NCBI GenBank assembly: GCA_900549745.1
Contig: URPJ01000013.1
Location: 1 to 64,000 of the forward strand
Source: an uncultured Collinsella sp.
GTDB lineage: Bacteria > Actinomycetota > Coriobacteriia > Coriobacteriales > Coriobacteriaceae
DNA: 64,000 nt
Direction: 5' to 3'
Part shown: one piece after another, positions 16,076 to 24,929 of the stretch
Layout of the letters: each line of letters opens with the position of its first letter
How positions within the stretch are numbered: position 1 is the stretch's first letter
Program-made: the position numbers and the translations under genes
The notes under the pieces: model-generated
The model's input: the letters and a program-made list of their open reading frames with translations, nothing else
What the model was told of the DNA's origin: nothing
The model's database searches: none

Positions 16076-17389
16076 ATGAAGCTCACTATAGAATCGATGA
16101 CCTACGGCGCCGACGGGCTGGCGCACGCCGACAACGGCAAGGCCGTCTTTGTGCAGGGTGCCGTGGCAGGCGACACCGTCGAGGCCGAGGTCGTACAGGA
16201 CGGCAAGTCGTTCATGCGCGCCCGCACCACCGAGATTCTGGAGCCAAGCCCCGATCGCATTCAGCCTCCCTGCCCCTTCGTGGGCATCTGCGGCGGCTGC
16301 TCGTGGGGCAATCTCTCACGCACGGCACAGCTCGCCGCCAAGGAGCAAAACCTGCGCTCCACGCTCGAGCGCATCGGCAAGTTCGCTCCTGAGCAGGTCG
16401 ATGAGTTGGTACAGCCCATCTGCCACACCAAGGACGACTGGGGCTACCGCAATAAAATCGAGCTCGAACCGACCGTCGTCAACGGTCGCGTGCGCCTTGG
16501 CATGCACGGTGTCGACCCCAGCAAAATCGTGACCGTCGATACGTGCCCGCTGTTCGATAAGCGCTTCCCGAAGGCGCTCAAATCGGTCGTCGGCGCACTT
16601 AACTATCTAAGCGGCAGCCATGACTTGGGGCTCGAACGCGTGGGCATTCGCGCATCGCGCCGCACCAAGGCACTCGAGGTCGCACTCTGGACGCCGACAG
16701 GCTCTTTTCCGCGCTCGCAGGTCTCCCGCGTGCTGGCGGACGCCGCTCATCCCACGAGCATCGTGCGCGTGATGAGCAAGGGCGAAAAGAAGGCCCGCCG
16801 TGTCTCTAAGGTGGAGATGCTCGCCGGTGAGGGCTCGTGGACCGAGAACATCGCTGACGGCCAGATGCGCCTGTCCGCCCCATCGTTTTTCCAAGTCAAC
16901 ACCAAGGGCGCCGAGATTTTGATCGAGCTCGTTATGGAGGCGCTCGATCCGCAGGAAGACGAGCTTGCCGTGGACCTGTACTGCGGTGCCGGCACCTTTA
17001 CCCTGCCGCTCGCCCGCCGCTGCGACTTTGTCGCTGCCGTCGAGGCCTACGGCCCCGCCGTGCGCGATCTACGCCGTAACCTGGAAATCAACAAGCTTGA
17101 TAACGTCGACGTCATTGGCGGAGACGCGGTGCGCGAGTTCCCCGACCAGGACGCCGATGTCCTGGTAGTCGATCCGCCCCGCGCAGGATTGGCGCCCGAG
17201 GCCATCGACCTCATCGCGAGTACGAGTGCCCGAGATGTTGCCTACGTGAGCTGCGACCCGGCAACTTTGGCCCGCGACCTCAAACGCTTTGTCGAGGAGG
17301 GCACCTTCTCTCCCATCAAGATCACGCCGGTCGACCTATTCCCGCAAACCTTCCACTGCGAAACCGTCGTCCACCTCAAGCGCAACTAG
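16076..17389 (+). CDS. RlmD/RumA-type 23S rRNA (uracil-C5) methyltransferase
   Basis: SAM-dependent RNA m5U methyltransferase of the TrmA/RumA family, about 437 residues. It has an N-terminal TRAM domain (MKLTIESMTYGADGLAHA), a Cys-rich [4Fe-4S] site (CPFVGICGGC plus CPLF), the SAM motif DLYCGAGTFTLPLA, DVLVVDPPRAGL and catalytic Cys in YVSCDPATLARDL. ATG 16076 begins the TRAM domain; earlier ATGs at 16040 and 16061 lack homology. Exact target uridine (rRNA versus tRNA) is not decidable by reading. Confidence 0.88.
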   Translation: MKLTIESMTYGADGLAHADNGKAVFVQGAVAGDTVEAEVVQDGKSFMRARTTEILEPSPDRIQPPCPFVGICGGCSWGNLSRTAQLAAKEQNLRSTLERIGKFAPEQVDELVQPICHTKDDWGYRNKIELEPTVVNGRVRLGMHGVDPSKIVTVDTCPLFDKRFPKALKSVVGALNYLSGSHDLGLERVGIRASRRTKALEVALWTPTGSFPRSQVSRVLADAAHPTSIVRVMSKGEKKARRVSKVEMLAGEGSWTENIADGQMRLSAPSFFQVNTKGAEILIELVMEALDPQEDELAVDLYCGAGTFTLPLARRCDFVAAVEAYGPAVRDLRRNLEINKLDNVDVIGGDAVREFPDQDADVLVVDPPRAGLAPEAIDLIASTSARDVAYVSCDPATLARDLKRFVEEGTFSPIKITPVDLFPQTFHCETVVHLKRN

Positions 17390-17495
17390 ATACATGATCA
17401 TTGCTCAGAAAAATCATTGGGAAATCGAGCGTGGCAAGCGGAGGTCTTCGGGGTATAAGACGGCTAATTGTATGCCGCCTATGAAAGGAACCCCC

Positions 17496-18038
17496 ATGCC
17501 CAGCGTTGCCGTTCTCGCCGCCGATGGCTTTGAAACTATTGAATGCTTGACCATGGTCGATGTCATGCGTCGCGGCGGCGTGCGCGCCACGCTCGTCTCG
17601 ATCATGCCCACGCGTGAGGTCGTAAGCTCGCTGCAGATCCCCGTGACCTGCGATGCGCTCTTTGATGAGATCGACTTTGACGAGTACGACTGCGTCGTGC
17701 TACCCGGCGGCCTACCCGGTGCTACCAACCTGCGCGCCGATCAGCGCGTCTGCGACGTGGTCCGCGAGTTCGCCGCAACCAAGCACGTCGCCGCCATCTG
17801 CGCCGCCCCGTTTATCCTGGGCGAGCTCGACCTGCTCGAGGGGCGCCACGCCACGTGCTTCCCTGGCTTTGAGAAAAGCTTCCCCGAAGGCGCCTATACC
17901 GGCGAGAAGGTCACGCAAGACGGCAACATCATCACCGCCAGCGGCATGGCCCAGTCGCTCCCCTTTGCGCTTGAGCTGCTGCGCACGCTCGCCGGCGACA
18001 AGGCCGTCGATAAGGTCGCCGAGGGCATTCAGCTATGA
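17496..18038 (+). CDS. DJ-1/PfpI family protein
   Basis: 180-residue DJ-1/ThiJ superfamily protein, cytosolic. The nucleophile-elbow cysteine is in HVAAICAAPFILGEL, the acidic partner Glu is in the N-terminal DGFETIECL, and VLPGGLPGATNL is the typical glycine loop. Family roles include deglycase/chaperone-like and stress functions; the specific one is unknown. ATG 17496 follows AAAGGAA at 5 nt, and an open frame upstream to 17289 overlaps the methyltransferase and is spurious. Its stop overlaps the Maf start (ATGA), so the two are translationally coupled. Confidence 0.9.
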   Translation: MPSVAVLAADGFETIECLTMVDVMRRGGVRATLVSIMPTREVVSSLQIPVTCDALFDEIDFDEYDCVVLPGGLPGATNLRADQRVCDVVREFAATKHVAAICAAPFILGELDLLEGRHATCFPGFEKSFPEGAYTGEKVTQDGNIITASGMAQSLPFALELLRTLAGDKAVDKVAEGIQL

Positions 18039-18616
18039 TTTTGGCTTCGCAATCACCGCGCCGCATCGAGTTGATGCGCGAGGCGGGCTATGACATTCGC
18101 ATCATTCCTGCCGATATCGACGAAACGCCGTTTGATGGCGAGGCCCCGCTTACGCTCGTTGAACGCTTAGCACGCGCCAAAGCCGCCGCCGTTGCCGCCG
18201 AACATGCCGAGCCCAATGAGCTGACGGTCGCGGCCGACACCATCGTCACCTTTGACGGCAAGATTCTGGGCAAGCCGGCAACCGAGGACGAGGCGCGCAC
18301 CATGCTCCGTGAGCTTTCGGGCCGCACGCACCAGGTCGCAACCGGCGTCTGCATCGTTAAGGCAGGCGACACGGCCGCCCCGCATGCCGCCGAGAGCCTG
18401 TCCTTTGTCGATGTGACCGACGTGACGTTCTACGAGCTCACCGACGAGCAGATCGAGCACTACGTCGCCTCAGGTGAGCCCATGGACAAGGCCGGCGCCT
18501 ACGGCATTCAGGGCACAGGAGGACGCATGCTCGTGCACGATATTTCGGGCGACTTCTATAACGTGGTGGGCCTACCCATCGCCCGCGTCGCGCGCGCGAT
18601 TCAAAAACTCTCGTAA
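18035..18616 (+). CDS. maf: Maf family nucleotide pyrophosphatase
   Basis: 193-residue Maf/YhdE-type nucleoside triphosphate pyrophosphatase that removes non-canonical or specific NTPs; historically linked to septum inhibition. Signature ASQSPRRIELMREAGY at the N-terminus, the catalytic VAADTIVTFDGKILGKP region and DKAGAYGIQGTGG are all present. Full length. It begins inside the DJ-1 stop codon (4-nt overlap). Confidence 0.94.
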   Translation: MILASQSPRRIELMREAGYDIRIIPADIDETPFDGEAPLTLVERLARAKAAAVAAEHAEPNELTVAADTIVTFDGKILGKPATEDEARTMLRELSGRTHQVATGVCIVKAGDTAAPHAAESLSFVDVTDVTFYELTDEQIEHYVASGEPMDKAGAYGIQGTGGRMLVHDISGDFYNVVGLPIARVARAIQKLS

Positions 18617-18717
18617 TTGCATCTGGCGCTGGGTATCCCCCGGCGCCTACAATTTTGGCGTACCGTACGGATCCCGACCGGGCACAAGGCGCGGCGGAAA
18701 ACCGATAGGAGTTAAAC

Positions 18718-19719
18718 ATGGATACACTGCTCGAGGCCATTGACGTCTGCGATGTCGATGGCTTTTGCTATGGCAACTATACGGACGAGGAGGCCGGCAC
18801 CGGTTGCACCGTAATCGTGGCACCCGAGGGCGCCACCGGCGGCGTTGACGTTCGCGGCGGTGCTCCCGCATCGCGCGAAACCGACCTGCTGCGACCCGAG
18901 AACACTGTCGACAAGGTCCACGCCGTCTGCCTTTCGGGTGGATCGGCCTTTGGCCTCGAGGCTGCAAGCGGCGTCGCTCGCGAGCTTGAGAGCCGCGGCA
19001 TCGGCCTTCCCGTCGGCCCCACGCAGGTGCCTATCGTGTGCTCGAGCTGTATCTTCGACCTCGCCTTTGGTAACCCCACCGTTCGCCCCGACATTGAGGC
19101 CGGCATCGCCGCCGTGCGCGAAGCACTCGACAACACCCCCACCAAGCTCGAACAGGGCAACGTAGGCGCCGGCACGGGCGCTACCGTGGGTAAGCTCATG
19201 GGCCCCGCTACCTGCATGAAGGCCGGCCTTGGCGCTGCCGCCGTGGCGCTCGGTCCCGTTAAGGTAGGCGCCGTGGTCTCGGTCAACGCCTGCGGCAACG
19301 TGGTCGACCCCTTCACCGGCGAGTGGGTCGCCGGCATGCGCGCCGCCGCCGATAGCGACCAGATCGTCGACATGGAACTCGCAGCCTTTGCCGCCGCCGG
19401 ATCCATGCAGATGCCGCTCGACCGCACCAACACCACCATCAGCTGCATCGTCACCAACGTGGAACTCACTAAGGCACAAACCACCAAGGTCTCCCAGATG
19501 GCCGCAGACGCCTACGCACACGCCATCCGTCCCACGCACACCACCAACGACGGCGACACTATCTACACCCTCGCCAGCGGCAAACTGGGCGCCCAGGCAA
19601 GCGCCGCCGTTCCCCTAGACCTGCTGGGCATGCTCGCCGTAAGGGCCCTACAGACCGCCATCGTAAACGGAGCCAAAACCGCCAAAACCTCCCACGGCAT
19701 CCCCGGCGCCGCGAAGTAG
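18718..19719 (+). CDS. P1 family (S58) peptidase
   Basis: 333-residue DmpA/P1-type N-terminal-nucleophile aminopeptidase. Such enzymes self-cleave into two chains. The region NTTISCIVTN (about residue 240) matches the position of the autocleavage/nucleophile site, preceded by conserved KVHAVCLSGGSAFGLEAASG and QGNVGAGTGATVGK. No signal peptide, so likely cytosolic. AGGAG lies 6 nt before the ATG. Physiological substrate unknown. Confidence 0.88.
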   Translation: MDTLLEAIDVCDVDGFCYGNYTDEEAGTGCTVIVAPEGATGGVDVRGGAPASRETDLLRPENTVDKVHAVCLSGGSAFGLEAASGVARELESRGIGLPVGPTQVPIVCSSCIFDLAFGNPTVRPDIEAGIAAVREALDNTPTKLEQGNVGAGTGATVGKLMGPATCMKAGLGAAAVALGPVKVGAVVSVNACGNVVDPFTGEWVAGMRAAADSDQIVDMELAAFAAAGSMQMPLDRTNTTISCIVTNVELTKAQTTKVSQMAADAYAHAIRPTHTTNDGDTIYTLASGKLGAQASAAVPLDLLGMLAVRALQTAIVNGAKTAKTSHGIPGAAK

Positions 19720-19731
19720 CCTAACCTGACC

Positions 19732-19856
19732 GGTTGCCCGGTGGGGCTTGGTTATGTTTGCTGCTCTACAGTCCTGGCTCGCACGAAGAACACATTAAGT
19801 GCTCTTCGGCTCGTGCGGAACTCGCGACAAACATAACCAAGCCCCACCGGGCAACC
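19732..19856. repeat. 125-bp element with perfect 29-bp inverted ends
   Basis: Arms 19732-19760 and 19828-19856 are exact reverse complements. The interior contains a second imperfect dyad (GCACGAAGA / TCTTCGGCTCGTGC). It resembles a miniature palindromic element more than a simple terminator. Confidence 0.75.
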
Positions 19857-19948
19857 TACCAACCAAGTCTTTTCAGCCCAGGCCCCTGTGTACCGCGCGT
19901 CGAAGATCTTCAAATTCAAATAACCTGACAATCGATTCTTATAGCAGA

Positions 19949-20018
19949 GGCCCCTTGGCCCTTAGTTTGCTACTGCGAGCAGGACTGTTCGCAGTAGCAA
20001 ACTAAGGGCCAAGGGGCC
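19949..20018. repeat. 70-bp hairpin with perfect 30-bp arms
   Basis: Arms 19949-19978 and 19989-20018, 10-nt loop. It is likely a strong bidirectional hairpin between the convergent P1 peptidase and glycosyltransferase genes. Confidence 0.75.
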
Positions 20019-20050
20019 CAGTCAACCTATCAGCAGCGATTACTCAGCAG

Positions 20051-21082
20051 CTAGTTGAATTTGAAGATCTTTGAGGCAAGACGGTATAGGCCGAGTGTGG
20101 TTTTGTCTCCCGCCCGTCCGCGCAGATTGGTGACGAACCCGACCACGCCGTAACGGGCACGACGATACATGCGCTCGTCGTAGGCCTTCAAATCATTCCA
20201 CAGCGTCTTTAGGCGCTCGTCGGCGCAATCTTCCTCGGAAAGCTTGGTGAGCACCGAGCAGATCGCCATCATCATGGTGAAGTAGCCCATCATGTACGAA
20301 CGCAGGCGCGACGACTCAACATCGCTGTACAGGTGGTACGACTCCATCATGATACGCGTAACACGGAACTGCTGGTCCAGACGCTTGACCATCGTTGCCT
20401 CGTTGACGCTCTGACCTTCGCGACCGATAAAGTAGCGGTAGAGGTCGATGTCGGCGTAGTACATGGTCTTGCAACGCGGCAGCGGCACGTAGGCGTAGAT
20501 GTTGTCCACATAGAACGTGTGCGGCGGCATGGGAAGGTTGGACTCGCGCAGCACATCCGTGCGATAGCACAGGCTGTGCATGAGTAGGTTCTGGTCCAGG
20601 CGGAAATGACCGATCTGATCCCAAGAAAAGATCTTTTTGCGCGGCAGGGCAAATTTGTAACCAATAGCGGTATGCGTCCCCTCGTAAACCTTCTCGTACA
20701 CGTAGTTCGAGATAAACAGGTCAACGCGCTGGTCGCGCTCCTCAAAGCCACGCAGAATCGACAGCATGGTCGAAAGGGCAGCGCCGTCAAGCCAGTCGTC
20801 CGAGTCGACAACCTTGTAGTAGGTGCCCTGCGCCTCGCGCAGACCCGAAAGGACGGCAATACCGTGACCGCCATTCTCCTGGTGCACCGCGCGGATGATT
20901 CCAGGATAACGGGCCTCCCACTCGTCGGCCTTGGCGGCCGTCTCGTCCTTGGAGCCGTCGTCCACCACGATAACCTCGATATCGGTGGCGTAATTGCTCC
21001 CCTCCAAGATGGAGGTGATGCAATGGTCCATGTCCTTGGCGGCGTTATACGAGGGAATACCGAATGTTATGACTTTATGCAT
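20051..21082 (-). CDS. Family 2 glycosyltransferase
   Basis: Cytosolic GT-A fold glycosyltransferase, 343 residues. N-terminal FGIPSYNAAKDMDHCITSIL, nucleotide-binding VIVVDDGSKDET and the metal/sugar site KVVDSDDWLDG are clear, and the C-terminal half is helical and family-specific. ATG 21082 overlaps the glf stop by 8 nt (ATGCATAA), implying translational coupling. Paired with UDP-galactopyranose mutase, it may transfer galactofuranose or build a related cell-surface glycan; this is inference from context. Confidence 0.88.
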   Translation of the reverse strand: MHKVITFGIPSYNAAKDMDHCITSILEGSNYATDIEVIVVDDGSKDETAAKADEWEARYPGIIRAVHQENGGHGIAVLSGLREAQGTYYKVVDSDDWLDGAALSTMLSILRGFEERDQRVDLFISNYVYEKVYEGTHTAIGYKFALPRKKIFSWDQIGHFRLDQNLLMHSLCYRTDVLRESNLPMPPHTFYVDNIYAYVPLPRCKTMYYADIDLYRYFIGREGQSVNEATMVKRLDQQFRVTRIMMESYHLYSDVESSRLRSYMMGYFTMMMAICSVLTKLSEEDCADERLKTLWNDLKAYDERMYRRARYGVVGFVTNLRGRAGDKTTLGLYRLASKIFKFN

Positions 21083-22277
21083 GGCAGGCGATAATCTCAT
21101 CCGAAAGATCGAGGGCGGAATTGGTCACGGCGTCCATATCGTAGTAACGATACTCGGCCAGACGACCCACCGGGTGGAAGTTCGTCAGGTTCTGGACGCG
21201 CTCAAGATAGCGCTCATAGAGCTCACGGTTCTCGGGCTCAAGAATGGCGTAGTACGGCGTCTCGCCCGAGTCGGGCGTATAGGCCTTGGAGTACTCCTTC
21301 ATGATGGTGGTCTTGCCGGGCAGGACCTGACCGGTCATGTTCTTGAACTCGGTGATACGCGTGTAGTCCTCGCTCGTGGTGTAGTTGACGGTGCCCACGG
21401 GCTGGAACTGGTCCATATCGAGCGTCTCGAACTTCATGTCGAGCGTACGGTACGGCAGAGCGCCCAGGTCGAGGTTGAACAGCTCGTCGAGCGGACCGGT
21501 GTAGACGATCTCGCCGCCATAGACCTTGCCGTCGATCTTGACGGTGGTCTCGTCGATCTCGAAGAGGTCGCGGGCGTCCACATCGCAGAACACATCAATC
21601 AGATCGTGGTCGAGCATGTGATCGAACAGCGCGGTATAGCCGTCCTGCGGCATGCCCTGGAAGGGAGCCTGCGGGAAGTAGCGGTCATCGTCGCCCACAA
21701 AAACGGGAACGCGGCCGGTGATCGACGGGTCGATCTGGTCGGGCGTCTGGCCCCACTGCTTCATGGTGTAATGCAAAAAGACATTCTCATAGACGTAATC
21801 GGCGACTTCGGCAAGATCCGGGTCGTTCTTCTTGCGCAGCTCCATAATGGGCACCTTGACATCCTTGCCAAAGGTCTCCACGAGCTTCTGATACAGCTCC
21901 TCGCCGCGCTCGTCACCAAAGGCGAGCTTGAGACTCGCATGGTTGAAGGGCACGGGCATAAGGGTACCGTTGATGTTGGCGAGCACCTTGTGCTGATAAT
22001 CCGTCCACTTGGTAAAGCGCGACAGGAAATTGTGCACGCGCTCGTTAAAGGTGTGATAGATATGCGGACCGTACTCGTGGATCAGGATTCCGGCCTCGTC
22101 AGTGCAGTCATAGGCATTGCCCGCAATGTGGCTACGGCGCTCCAAAACGGCAACACGATAGCCGATGGTCTCGGCAAGACGGCGGGCGCAAACGGCACCG
22201 GCATATCCAGCACCGACGACAATCATGTCGTACGCGCCGGCGTTAAAGCCTTCAGGCAGGCCTGAGGTAATCTGCAT
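21075..22277 (-). CDS. glf: UDP-galactopyranose mutase
   Basis: FAD-dependent isomerase converting UDP-galactopyranose to UDP-galactofuranose for surface glycans. The 400 residues start with the dinucleotide-binding VVGAGYAGAVCARRLAE, contain YGPHIYHTFNERVHNFL, the mid-protein WGQTPDQIDPSITGRVPV and the C-terminal GRLAEYRYYDMD. Full length. AAGGAGTATCG precedes the ATG. It is the first gene of a two-gene unit with the overlapping glycosyltransferase. Confidence 0.95.
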   Translation of the reverse strand: MQITSGLPEGFNAGAYDMIVVGAGYAGAVCARRLAETIGYRVAVLERRSHIAGNAYDCTDEAGILIHEYGPHIYHTFNERVHNFLSRFTKWTDYQHKVLANINGTLMPVPFNHASLKLAFGDERGEELYQKLVETFGKDVKVPIMELRKKNDPDLAEVADYVYENVFLHYTMKQWGQTPDQIDPSITGRVPVFVGDDDRYFPQAPFQGMPQDGYTALFDHMLDHDLIDVFCDVDARDLFEIDETTVKIDGKVYGGEIVYTGPLDELFNLDLGALPYRTLDMKFETLDMDQFQPVGTVNYTTSEDYTRITEFKNMTGQVLPGKTTIMKEYSKAYTPDSGETPYYAILEPENRELYERYLERVQNLTNFHPVGRLAEYRYYDMDAVTNSALDLSDEIIACHA

Positions 22278-22434
22278 CGATACTCCTTGTCAAAAGCCAC
22301 GGGCTCGTTAGCTGGGCTTTTCTCGAACATTCTTCGAGACATATTTATCAGAGCGATTATAGCGCTAATGCGTCCTATAATGAGCTTGCCACACAAGGAA
22401 AGCTCAAGCACCGCGGCGTACATAATTGAAAGGT

Positions 22435-22455
22435 AAACCCGCTAGCAGCGGGTTT
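22435..22455 (+). promoter_or_regulatory. Hairpin in the pta leader
   Basis: AAACCCGCT/AGCGGGTTT with a 3-nt loop then TATTCG, 54 nt before the pta ATG. It could be a weak attenuator or a terminator of an upstream short transcript. Confidence 0.4.
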
Positions 22456-22508
22456 ATTCGTGTACAGCCGAGGGCCTGGAGCTTAGCGGAACGCTTGTAA
22501 GGAGTAAC

Positions 22509-23489
22509 ATGAGCGATTTCCTAAACCGTATGAAGTCTGCCGCCAAGGCCGACCTTAAGACCATCGTCCTGCCCGAGGGCGAAGACCCGCGCACCATCGT
22601 CGCGGCGAACAAGATCATCGAGGAGGGCCTGGCCAACATCGTCATCCTGGGCAACCCCGATGACATCAACGTTCCCGGCGCCACCGTCATCGACCCGCGC
22701 AACGCCGAGAAGCACGAGGAGTACGCGCAGAAGTTTGCCGAGCTCCGCGCCAAGAAGGGCGTCACCATCGAGCAGGCTCGCGCCCAGGTGATGGACGCCA
22801 CCTACTTTGGCACCATGATGGTCAAGATGGGCGATGCCGACGGCCTGGTCTCCGGCGCCTGCCACTCCACCGCCGACACCCTGCGCCCCGCGCTGCAGAT
22901 CCTCAAGACCGCCCCGGGCACCAAGCTGGTCTCGGCCTTCTTCGTGATGTGCACCGACACCCCGCAGTTTGGCACCGACGGCACGCTGATCTTTGCCGAC
23001 TGCGGCCTCAACATCAACCCGTCCTCTGACGAGCTCTCCGAGATTGCCATTGCCTCCGCTCACTCCTGGTCCACCTTCATGGGCAATGTCGAGCCGCACG
23101 TGGCCATGCTCTCCTACTCCACCATGGGCTCCGCCGGCGGCGAGGTTGCCAAGAAGGTCCAGGAAGCCGTGAAGTTCTGCAAGGAGAAGGCCCCCGAGCT
23201 CGCCATCGACGGCGACCTGCAGCTCGATGCCGCTATCGTCCCCACCGTCGCCCAGCTCAAGGCCCCCGGCTCCTCTGTCGCCGGTAAGGCCAACGTGCTC
23301 GTGTTCCCCGACCTCGAGGCCGGCAACATCGGCTACAAGCTGGTCCAGCGCTTCGCCGGTGCCGACGCCTACGGCCCCATCCTGCAGGGCATCGCCAAGC
23401 CGGTCAACGACCTGTCGCGCGGCTGCTCTGCCGATGACATCGTGGGTGTCGTGGCCATCACCGCCGTCCAGGCTCAGATGGCTGAGTAG
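22509..23489 (+). CDS. pta: Phosphate acetyltransferase
   Basis: Converts acetyl-CoA plus phosphate to acetyl phosphate, feeding acetate kinase for ATP by substrate-level phosphorylation. The 326 residues match the short Pta form (catalytic domain only). Visible family blocks are LPEGEDPRTIVAANKI near the start, GMVSGA-like DADGLVSGACHSTADT, SYSTMGSAGG and LVFPDLEAGNIGYKLVQRFAGADAYGP. AAGGAG lies 5 nt before ATG. It converges with ackA copy 1 on a shared terminator. Confidence 0.95.
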   Translation: MSDFLNRMKSAAKADLKTIVLPEGEDPRTIVAANKIIEEGLANIVILGNPDDINVPGATVIDPRNAEKHEEYAQKFAELRAKKGVTIEQARAQVMDATYFGTMMVKMGDADGLVSGACHSTADTLRPALQILKTAPGTKLVSAFFVMCTDTPQFGTDGTLIFADCGLNINPSSDELSEIAIASAHSWSTFMGNVEPHVAMLSYSTMGSAGGEVAKKVQEAVKFCKEKAPELAIDGDLQLDAAIVPTVAQLKAPGSSVAGKANVLVFPDLEAGNIGYKLVQRFAGADAYGPILQGIAKPVNDLSRGCSADDIVGVVAITAVQAQMAE

Positions 23490-23530
23490 CGTACACATCC
23501 CCTCGGGACAGGAATTTCCGCCCGCTAGCA

Positions 23531-23564
23531 AAAGGCCTCCGGAGCTGTTGCTCTGGAGGCCTTT
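23531..23564. terminator. Shared bidirectional terminator of pta and ackA1
   Basis: 15-bp arms (one G-U pair), AAAGGCCTCCGGAGC against GCTCTGGAGGCCTTT, in the 97-nt convergent gap. Confidence 0.8.
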
Positions 23565-23586
23565 CGTTTACTTGCAAATGCGCGCG

Positions 23587-24765
23587 TTAGTTGTTCTTGG
23601 TCAGACGCTCGACGTCGTGGGCGATCATGTATTCCTCGTCGGTGGGGATGACCATGACCGTGACGGCGGAACCGGCGGCACTGATGACCTGCGGGCCGTT
23701 GCCCACGGCCTCGCGGTTCTTGTTGTTGTCAATGCGCACGCCCAGCCACTCAAAGCAGTCGCAGAAGGCCTTGCGGATCGACCAGTCGTTCTCGCCGATA
23801 CCGGCGGTAAAGGTGATGGTGTCCACGCCCGCCATGGAAGCGATCATGGAACCGGCCTGCTGCATGGCCTTGTAGGCGAACATATCGAAGGCGAGCAGGC
23901 AGCGCTCGTCGCCCTCGGAGGCGCGCGTACGGATGTCGCGGGCGTCGTTGGAGATACCCGAGATGGCAAGCAGACCAGACTGCTTGTTCATCATGTCATC
24001 GACTTCCTGATAGCTGTAGCCGCCCTCGCGCTGCAGGTAGCACACGGTAGCCGGGTCGATGGAGCCGCAACGGGTACCCATCATCAGGCCGTCGAGCGGC
24101 GTGAGGCCCATCGTGGTATCGCGGCACACGCCGTCCTCAATGGCGGCAAGCGAAGCGCCGTTGCCCAGATGGCACGAAAGCAGACGGTGGCAGCGCGAGC
24201 CCAGGATCTCCTTGGCCATCATCCACTCATAGCGGTGGCTCGTTCCGTGGGCACCGTACTTGCGCACGTGGTACTTATCGCACACGTCCTTGGGCAGCGC
24301 GTAGGTGTAGGCAACCTCGGGCATGGTCATGTGGAACGAGGTATCGAAGACGGCGACGTTGGGCAGCTCCGGATACTTCTCACGGCAATACTCAATCGCC
24401 GCGGCCTCGCCGTAGTTGTGCAGTGGAGCGAGCGGGGCCACCTCAAGAATCTTGGCCATAACCTCGTCGTCGACAACTGCGGAATCATCGAAGTGCCAGC
24501 CGCCCTGAACGATACGATGCCCAATGCCATCGATCGTAAAGTCGGTCTTCTCGAGCTCCACGAGCACACGTGCGATAGCCGAACGGTGATCCGGGAAGGG
24601 GACCTCCTCGGTCTGCTTGGCGCCACCGTTCTCGGAGTGGCCAAAGATGCCCATGTCCGAACCGATGCGTTCGCAGTTGCCCTTGGCGAAAACCTCGCGG
24701 GTATCGGTATCCAAAAGCTGATATTTAAGGCTTGAGCTGCCGGCGTTGACAACAAGTACGTTCAT
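23587..24765 (-). CDS. ackA: Acetate kinase, paralogue 1
   Basis: Acetyl phosphate plus ADP to acetate plus ATP. The 392 residues have the ASKHA signatures VLVVNAGSSSLKYQL, FDTSFHMTMP, HLGNGASLAAI, GLTPLDGLMMGTRCGSIDP and FTAGIGENDWSIR. Full length, AAGGAGTCTC precedes ATG. A second, clearly diverged acetate kinase follows upstream at 24930-26108, so the strain carries tandem paralogues next to pta. Confidence 0.95.
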   Translation of the reverse strand: MNVLVVNAGSSSLKYQLLDTDTREVFAKGNCERIGSDMGIFGHSENGGAKQTEEVPFPDHRSAIARVLVELEKTDFTIDGIGHRIVQGGWHFDDSAVVDDEVMAKILEVAPLAPLHNYGEAAAIEYCREKYPELPNVAVFDTSFHMTMPEVAYTYALPKDVCDKYHVRKYGAHGTSHRYEWMMAKEILGSRCHRLLSCHLGNGASLAAIEDGVCRDTTMGLTPLDGLMMGTRCGSIDPATVCYLQREGGYSYQEVDDMMNKQSGLLAISGISNDARDIRTRASEGDERCLLAFDMFAYKAMQQAGSMIASMAGVDTITFTAGIGENDWSIRKAFCDCFEWLGVRIDNNKNREAVGNGPQVISAAGSAVTVMVIPTDEEYMIAHDVERLTKNN

Positions 24766-24891
24766 GAGACTCCTTTGCAGTGCAATACGGTCGACGCAGA
24801 CCCCTTAAGGCGGCCGCATTTTAATAAGAAGTTATCACAACTTGATAAATAGCTATCAGGCATATCGCCCAACGAGCACAAAAGAGGGGCC

Positions 24892-24925
24892 GAACGGCGC
24901 TCGGTCGTCCAGCCCCTCCCCTCTT
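24892..24925 (-). terminator. Terminator of ackA paralogue 2
   Basis: G-rich arm AAGAGGGGC and C-rich arm GCCCCTC with a short following pyrimidine stretch, immediately after the ackA2 stop. Confidence 0.5.
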
Positions 24926-24929
24926 GCAA

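Larger units (their letters stand above)
19720..20050. other. Convergent intergenic region of large palindromes
   Basis: No gene. Two long perfect inverted repeats (29-bp arms at 19732-19856 and 30-bp arms at 19949-20018) lie between convergent genes. In addition, 19903-19919 is an exact inverted copy of 20055-20071 at the 3' end of the glycosyltransferase gene. Confidence 0.8.
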
